IMG/VR virus record: IMGVR_UViG_3300045996_001800
Location: 1-33,871 of that record
Source: a virus
DNA: 33,871 bases
Reading direction: 5' to 3' (one strand)
The position numbers and the translations under genes were made by a program. Below are positions 29,752 through 33,871 of this stretch, piece after piece (the first letter of the stretch is position 1; the number at the start of each line of letters is the position of its first letter). Below the pieces are notes generated by a model. The model ran no database searches, had not been told where the DNA came from, and worked only from the letters and a program-made list of their open reading frames with translations.

Positions 29752-29978
29752 GGCGCGCACCTGCAAAGCCAGTCGTCACCTTCGCGAGTGAGTTTCTGTT
29801 TGGAGTGGTCGCATGAAACCTGGTCCGCCTTGTTGCGCTCGACACTGAAGCGCCTGTCTTCGCAGCTCCATCGCGGGCCGCCGTCTATGTAGTCGCACCC
29901 TGAAAACAGCACAGCCAGGAACAGCAGGCATCCGGCCGTTAACGCCGCCAGCCATGCCAACTCTTTGATCTCGCTCAC
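29748..29978 (-). CDS. Small lipoprotein
   Basis: A 76-residue protein starting at GTG 29978 (GTGA overlap). The N-terminus (VSEIKELAWLAALTAGC then LLFLAVLFSGC) is a lipoprotein signal with lipobox LFSGC and lipidated Cys 28. The rest is polar with five further Cys (WSCEDRR, VSCDHSK, WLCRCAP). Such small lipoproteins in phages include outer-membrane spanins and exclusion proteins. The two membrane-protein genes downstream strengthen an envelope role. Not matched to a family. Confidence 0.65.
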   Translation of the reverse strand: MSEIKELAWLAALTAGCLLFLAVLFSGCDYIDGGPRWSCEDRRFSVERNKADQVSCDHSKQKLTREGDDWLCRCAP

Positions 29979-30256
29979 GCGCCACCCCCCAGTCGACGGC
30001 ACTCGGCGCGGAGGGAGTCGAGTTGCTTTTCTAGTTGCTCGATCCTGGTGTCGCGCGGGTCTGCGGCTTCTGCATAGAGCTCGACAATCTCATCGCGCTG
30101 CAACGCCTTGATGAGACGTTCGAATTCGCCGCCGTAGAACTGCTGCCTGAACATGATCCCACAGTGAATTAGCGTTGGGTCGCTCTTGTCGCGCTCAACC
30201 TTGGATATCTTCCCGTACGCAGCCAACTGCTGCTTCAATGCGCCCATCCCACACAC
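29975..30256 (-). CDS. Small coiled-coil protein, unknown
   Basis: A 93-residue protein from GTG 30256, preceded by GGAAAG 6 nt upstream; ATG 30247 is the alternative. The N-terminal part (ALKQQLAAYGKISKVERDKS) leads into a middle region with MFRQQFYGGEFERLIKALQR, and the last 25 residues form a coiled coil (DTRIEQLEKQLDSLRAECRR). It is the first gene after element copy 3 and is linked to the lipoprotein gene (GTGA). Function unknown. Confidence 0.55.
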   Translation of the reverse strand: MCGMGALKQQLAAYGKISKVERDKSDPTLIHCGIMFRQQFYGGEFERLIKALQRDEIVELYAEAADPRDTRIEQLEKQLDSLRAECRRLGGGA

Positions 30257-30289
30257 CCATCACTTTCCGCAGCTCTTCGCCGCGGGAAT

Positions 30290-30323
30290 GACTGTGCCGG
30301 ATGTGGAGGGGTTTCCTGGGTGG
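30290..30323 (-). promoter_or_regulatory. Bipartite element copy 3
   Basis: Minus strand CCACCCAGGAA (30323-30313), 15 nt, GCACAGTC (30297-30290). It starts 7 nt after the methyltransferase stop and lies 33 nt from the start of the coiled-coil gene. Confidence 0.6.
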
Positions 30324-30330
30324 GTGAAGG

Positions 30331-31935
30331 TTAGGCGGCCATCTCGGACCAGTGAGCAATCCGAGCCCGAGCGATCGCCGTGTACTCATCGGACAATTCA
30401 CAGCCGACGAAGCGGAAGCCTTCCAGAGTTGCGGCGCATCCTGTTGAGCCGCTGCCTGTGAATGGATCCAGGACCAGGCCACCGACTGGCGTGATGAGAC
30501 GACAGAGCCAGCGCATGAGGTCGATGGGTTTGACGGTGGGATGGCCATTCGCTCCAATGAGCCCGGCATTTCTCTCCCGCTTGCTCGACTTCGCAGTGTA
30601 GAAGAACCGCGACGGCCCACCATTGTCGCCGCGCGCTGTTTCGGTCGAATCGATCGCGCCGAACATGCCCAGCGTCGCGTCCGGGCGATGCTTGCCGCCG
30701 CTCTTCATACCTGGACGGTTGCCGGCTTGGGCATCGAGGATGGCGCCGGCTTCTTCGTCAAGGATGAGGTTGGCTGGCCAGCGGCCAAGGTTGCAATTGA
30801 AACCCTCGCTGGTGGTCTGTTTCCCATACACGTTGCCTTGTGACCGATGGACCGCACCATCAGCACCACACGGTGAGCGCCTTCCGCTGTGGTCAATCCT
30901 ACACCCGTCGACATTCACCGCCCCCGTCCCCCATTCAGTGAAGTTCGCGGCTAGTGTCCCTGGAAACGGCTTGCGCGCCAGGATGATTGGCTCATGGGCT
31001 GGCTTAAGCGCAACGTTCCACCCCTCGCTGTTTTTGACGGGATTCCACGTAGCATCTCCGAGAGCAGTAACAATCCGGATGCGCATCGAGTTCGCGGATC
31101 CTGCGTTCAAATCTGGACCCGCATAGATTACAGGCCACCGTTCGCCATCGTTCAGGATCTCGCTGACTGGCGTGGTGTTCCCGGATGTGTGAAGACCAGT
31201 CAACCAACTCCAGGTTTTCTCGTCGGTTATCATCTCGCACGCCGTTGATGTGATGGACCTGCTCGCCTCTTTCGAGGCGTCGGCCAAGCTCTCGCTCGAC
31301 AATGACGTCGTGCTCAAGCCGGTAGCCGTGAGCAGTTCGGATCGCAACGTATCCGTCAGAGCGCACAAAGCGACCTCCGCCCCAGTTACCGTTAGCAGGG
31401 CCAGATCGTCCCCTGGCAGGATTTGAACAAGCGCGGCTGCAATAGGTTCCTTCCCCACGCTTGATCTGACTTGGATAGACTTTGAAGTTTGCACCGCACG
31501 CGGGGCACTCTCTGTTGATTGACATATTTCCGCCTGTAATAGCTGATTGGTAATGTTGAGCCCCTTAGGAAACCCCTGGCCATGCAACCATTGCAACTGG
31601 TCGCGAATCTCAAACCCCGCCAGTCGCAACGACAGACCCATCACGTCGACCGTGCGCGAACCGGCGAACACCAACGCATGCGCGCCAGGCTTCAGTACGC
31701 GTAAAACCTCCCGCCACACTTCCGGGCCTGGAACGAACGCGTCCCATTCCTTGCCCATGAAGCCGCGGCCTTTGGCTTTCCACGGTTCACCAGCCAACCA
31801 CGCCGTCAAAACCTCATGCATGTCCGGCGGCTTCCCGAGTCCGTACGGTGGATCGGTCACGCAAGAGTCCACCGAGTTGTCGGCCATCCCGCGCAACGTT
31901 TCCAGGCAATCACCCTGAATCACTTCCCAGGTCAT
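30331..31935 (-). CDS. DNA methyltransferase interrupted by nested HNH gene
   Basis: A 534-codon frame. Residues 1-127 and 304-534 are a class-beta amino-methyltransferase: DSCVTDPPYGLGKPPDMHE (catalytic DPPY near residue 28), WKAKGRGFMGKEWD, QWLHGQGFPKGLN, then EGWNVALKPAHEPIILARKP, GHPTVKPIDLMRWL and the AdoMet-binding LVLDPFTGSGSTGC (185-198 from residue 304). Residues 128-303 do not look like methyltransferase and coincide with an HNH gene in another frame (31004-31525), a 528-bp insertion in multiple of three and without stops. The enzyme may methylate adenine N6 or cytosine N4 against host restriction. Whether the insert is spliced, tolerated or inactivating is not known. ATG 31935 lies 6 nt from element copy 4. 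Confidence 0.85.
   Translation of the reverse strand: MTWEVIQGDCLETLRGMADNSVDSCVTDPPYGLGKPPDMHEVLTAWLAGEPWKAKGRGFMGKEWDAFVPGPEVWREVLRVLKPGAHALVFAGSRTVDVMGLSLRLAGFEIRDQLQWLHGQGFPKGLNITNQLLQAEICQSTESAPRAVQTSKSIQVRSSVGKEPIAAALVQILPGDDLALLTVTGAEVALCALTDTLRSELLTATGLSTTSLSSESLADASKEASRSITSTACEMITDEKTWSWLTGLHTSGNTTPVSEILNDGERWPVIYAGPDLNAGSANSMRIRIVTALGDATWNPVKNSEGWNVALKPAHEPIILARKPFPGTLAANFTEWGTGAVNVDGCRIDHSGRRSPCGADGAVHRSQGNVYGKQTTSEGFNCNLGRWPANLILDEEAGAILDAQAGNRPGMKSGGKHRPDATLGMFGAIDSTETARGDNGGPSRFFYTAKSSKRERNAGLIGANGHPTVKPIDLMRWLCRLITPVGGLVLDPFTGSGSTGCAATLEGFRFVGCELSDEYTAIARARIAHWSEMAA
31004..31525 (-). CDS. HNH homing endonuclease nested out of frame in methyltransferase
   Basis: A 173-residue protein from ATG 31525 with GGCGGA upstream. 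An N-terminal zinc ribbon (CPACGANFKVYPSQ...YCSRACSN) is followed by GPANGNWGGGRFVRSDGYVA, RLEHDVIVERELGRRL, and the HNH core QVHHINGVRDDNRRENLELV with the HH pair and the Asn. A C-terminal zinc finger (CNLCGSRFERR...CYCSRRC) follows. This is a common free-standing phage HNH layout. It reads in another frame of the same strand as the methyltransferase and ends 22 nt into the methyltransferase coding sequence that resumes downstream. Confidence 0.9.
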   Translation of the reverse strand: MSINRECPACGANFKVYPSQIKRGEGTYCSRACSNPARGRSGPANGNWGGGRFVRSDGYVAIRTAHGYRLEHDVIVERELGRRLERGEQVHHINGVRDDNRRENLELVDWSSHIREHHASQRDPERWRTVACNLCGSRFERRIRELDAHPDCYCSRRCYVESRQKQRGVERCA

Positions 31936-31941
31936 GCATGC

Positions 31942-31975
31942 GACCGTGCCTGAGAAAGTTAGGTTTCCTGGGTGG
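31942..31975 (-). promoter_or_regulatory. Bipartite element copy 4 (upstream of methyltransferase)
   Basis: Minus strand CCACCCAGGAA (31975-31965), 15 nt, GCACGGTC (31949-31942). It ends 6 nt before methyltransferase ATG 31935 and starts 7 nt after the stop of the gene at 31983-32162. Confidence 0.6.
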
Positions 31976-31982
31976 TCGCAGG

Positions 31983-32162
31983 TTATCCCGCCTTGAACAG
32001 CTCCACCGTCGTACCCTTCAGCGCCGCCTCTGCCTCCATCCGGGCCAGTTTCTTTTCAGCCTCGGCCCGGGTGCAGTTGCAGGAGGTTTCGATGATGCAG
32101 AGGCGTTCTTCGCGGAGGTAGGTGAGGTCGGCGGGGTCGAGAATCGGACGCGTTTTCCGCAT
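31983..32162 (-). CDS. Small helical protein after DnaB, unknown
   Basis: A 59-residue protein from ATG 32162, overlapping the DnaB stop (TGATG). It reads MRKTRPILDPADLTYLREER, with ETSCNCTRAEAEKKLARMEA as a second helix. Two Cys (CNC) may bind metal but there are no partners. Coupled to the helicase; perhaps a small replication accessory. Function unknown. Confidence 0.6.
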   Translation of the reverse strand: MRKTRPILDPADLTYLREERLCIIETSCNCTRAEAEKKLARMEAEAALKGTTVELFKAG

Positions 32163-33535
32163 CAGTTGAACTCCATTGGCGACATGTCGAAATGGTCCGG
32201 CGGCTCGTCGAAGCGGGTGAGCTCGGCGTTGAAGTCGAGCTTGATCATGCCGCACGGTCCGTTGCGGTGTTTGGCTAGATTCACCTCGCAGACGCCGGGG
32301 TCCGGCGAGTTCTCGACGTAGTAATCATCGCGGTACAGGAACAGGATGCCGTACGCGTCCTGCTCGATGCTTCCTGATTCGCGAAGGTCTGAAAGAATCG
32401 GGCGCTTGTTCGGGCGCTTCTCGCACTCGCGGGACAGCTGCGACAGGGCCAGAACCGGACACTGGAATTCCTTCGCAAGTTGCTTCAGGCCAGCCGAGAT
32501 TTCGCTGACCTCGTTCTCGCGCGATCGGCCTGCTTTGAAATTGGCCTTTATGAGCTGCAGGTAGTCGACGGCGATGATTCCGATTTTCGTACCCTCACCG
32601 TGGACACTTCGCAGCCGTCGGACCTGACGACGAATTGCTCCACGGAGCTGAGCCATTGTCTGCCCGCCGTTGTCGCCAATGAAAACAGGGAGCCTGGCGA
32701 TCGCCTGAGCCGCGCTCAGAACCCGGTTGTATTCGGCGTCGTGCATCACTCCGCTGTTGATGCGATTCACAGGAACCGCGCTCTTGATGGAGAGCGCGCG
32801 TTGGCCAACCTGGCGGTCTGGCATCTCGAGCCCCATGAAGAGCCCGATCTTCCCGCGCTCGGCTACATCCAGGACCGCTTGCAGGGCCAGCGATGTCTTG
32901 CCCATGCCAGGACGCGCAGCGAGCACATACATGTTGCCGTCGAGCCATCCGCCAAGCTTGGCATCAAGGCGGATCCACGCCGTCGGGGTTGCGTTGTGGA
33001 TCGGTTCGCCACGACGACGGGCCGACATCTCGTCGACCACGACCCTCATCAGGTCACGTATGTCGTGCTCCTGAACGGACTCGGCCGTTGCGCCGACCAA
33101 GTCTTGGAACTCGTCGGCCTTGTTGCGAGCCCACTTGCCAGAGTCACCGCCACCCTTGGTGCCTTCGATGACTGCGGTTCGGCAAGCGTCCACCAAACGA
33201 CGGGACGTGGCGAGCTCGGATAGCTTGCGAGCATGATGGTCGATCGAAGCGACCGCTGGGGTCATCTCCACGAGCTGGGCGAGGTATGTGGACCCTCCGA
33301 TCTGGTCGAGCCGACCCTCCTCACGCAGGCGCTGCATGATGGCCGGGAGGTCGACCGGCACACCATCGTCATCAAGGCCCGCCATTGCGTCCCAGATGCG
33401 TTGGTTGGCGTCGGAGAAGAATACATCGTCCCTGCCGCCAAAGACGCGCCTTGCCCCATCCAGGGCCGAGCAATCGAGCATCGCGGCGGCAAGCACGACT
33501 GCCTCCAGGTCGAGGTCGGCAACTACGGCGTTCAT
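32162..33535 (-). CDS. dnaB: Replicative DNA helicase, DnaB-like
   Basis: A 457-residue protein from ATG 33535 (ATGA overlap). The N-terminal domain (about residues 8-120) shows EAVVLAAAMLDCSALDGARR and FFSDANQRIWDAMAGLDDDG, then DQIGGSTYLAQLVEMTP. The RecA-type core has Walker A AARPGMGKTS (206-215), EMPDRQVGQR, Walker B IIAVDYLQLI (320-329), and the motif-H4 region ALSQLSRECEKRPNKRPILS followed by SGSIEQDAYGILFLYRDDYY. It unwinds the phage genome at the fork, so replication is fork-based instead of transpositional as in Mu. The loader is not identified; the partial gene upstream is a candidate by position. Confidence 0.9.
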   Translation of the reverse strand: MNAVVADLDLEAVVLAAAMLDCSALDGARRVFGGRDDVFFSDANQRIWDAMAGLDDDGVPVDLPAIMQRLREEGRLDQIGGSTYLAQLVEMTPAVASIDHHARKLSELATSRRLVDACRTAVIEGTKGGGDSGKWARNKADEFQDLVGATAESVQEHDIRDLMRVVVDEMSARRRGEPIHNATPTAWIRLDAKLGGWLDGNMYVLAARPGMGKTSLALQAVLDVAERGKIGLFMGLEMPDRQVGQRALSIKSAVPVNRINSGVMHDAEYNRVLSAAQAIARLPVFIGDNGGQTMAQLRGAIRRQVRRLRSVHGEGTKIGIIAVDYLQLIKANFKAGRSRENEVSEISAGLKQLAKEFQCPVLALSQLSRECEKRPNKRPILSDLRESGSIEQDAYGILFLYRDDYYVENSPDPGVCEVNLAKHRNGPCGMIKLDFNAELTRFDEPPDHFDMSPMEFN

Positions 33536-33871
33536 GCGGCCCCCTTGGTGGACGCGTCGAGCTCGCGTTGGATCTTCTCCAGGTTCGCCTGTTTGCGGGC
33601 GTCGGCTGCAGCGCGTGCAACTTGGGCGCTTTGTGGCGACGGAGCCTCTGGTTCTGGTTGCTTCGGTCTGCGCTTGGGGTCGTTCCAGGTCTCGACCGTC
33701 GCGGTGTGGAGGCACTTGAGCCAAACAGTTAGAAAGCGAACGTCGCTTGGATCCGCCATGGCTTTGCCGCGAAACGAGGTGGCGATCTGCTTCTGAGCCC
33801 ACCTTGGGCAGTGGACGTTCATCTCAAGGTTGGCTGCTTGGGCTTCAGTGAGCTCCAGGTCGACAGGACAT
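33532..33871 (-). CDS. Partial gene upstream of DnaB, possible replication accessory
   Basis: The frame is open to the window edge on its 5-prime side, so the start is unknown; ATG 33822 is the first internal start, but preceding codons (CPVDLELTEAQAANLE) look coding. The region MNVHCPRWAQKQIATSFRGK is followed by DVRFLTVWLKCLHTATVETW, then a Pro/Gln-rich link and a basic helical end. It overlaps DnaB by ATGA. Position before a phage DnaB suggests a primosome or helicase-loading protein; no motif confirms it. Confidence 0.55.
   Translation of the reverse strand, partial: CPVDLELTEAQAANLEMNVHCPRWAQKQIATSFRGKAMADPSDVRFLTVWLKCLHTATVETWNDPKRRPKQPEPEAPSPQSAQVARAAADARKQANLEKIQRELDASTKGAA

Noticed and set aside
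31026-31555. Group I intron carrying the HNH gene
   Set aside because: The HNH coding sequence fills almost the whole insertion, leaving no room for a normal intron core; splicing is kept only as an untested option.
1-33871. CRISPR array, insertion sequence, integrase or transposase
   Set aside because: No regular direct-repeat/spacer array, no terminal inverted repeats with a transposase, and no recombinase motifs were seen.

Overview
This window is part of a tailed-phage or prophage genome with a contractile tail (myovirus type). Almost every gene is on the minus strand, so it reads biologically from right to left. Genes are packed tightly, most of them joined by ATGA, GTGA or TGATG stop/start overlaps. 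The sequence is GC-rich. One plus-strand lipoprotein has a long Gly/Ser/Thr-rich linker after its lipobox, a style common in Myxococcota, so a myxobacterial or other Gram-negative soil host is possible; this is inference. No integrase, transposase, repressor or endolysin is visible, and genes run off both window edges.

Right part (33871 to about 28200), replication and early accessory genes: a partial gene, a DnaB-type helicase, a DNA methyltransferase with an HNH endonuclease gene nested inside it, then a run of very small genes that includes small membrane proteins, a lipoprotein and zinc-finger proteins. Four copies of one bipartite element (minus-strand CCACCCAGGAA, 15 nt, GCACNGTC) precede transcription segments at 31942-31975, 30290-30323, 28232-28265 and 26408-26441. 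These are the best candidates for phage-specific promoters or operators.

Middle (28200 to 25500): three small putative regulators (unknown, zinc finger, helix-turn-helix), a noncoding stretch of about 0.3 kb, a tRNA-Asp(GTC), then four small genes leading into the packaging module.

Packaging and head (25533 to 15406): small terminase subunit with an N-terminal ferredoxin-like CxC...CxxC domain, Mu gp28-like large terminase, portal, a capsid-associated protein, scaffold, major capsid protein, connector and completion genes, and a glycosyltransferase-like gene.

Tail (15402 to 1), in Mu-like order: sheath, tube, tail assembly chaperone, HNH endonuclease, tape measure, DNA-circularisation/LysM protein, gp44-like hub, gp45-like spike, gp46-like, baseplate J (gp47), a module protein, YmfQ-like (gp48), a C1q-like fibre protein and a partial fibre gene. 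The order is broken once: between the spike and gp46-like genes lie a Pro/Leu repeat protein and two plus-strand genes (a lipoprotein and an exported or membrane-anchored protein), which look like host-modifying cargo.

The phage therefore combines a Mu-like tail and terminase with DnaB-dependent replication instead of transposition. The most notable points are the repeated bipartite element, the HNH gene nested in a methyltransferase whose frame stays open, the ferredoxin-like/TerS fusion, the plus-strand cargo pair and the 34-residue repeat protein.
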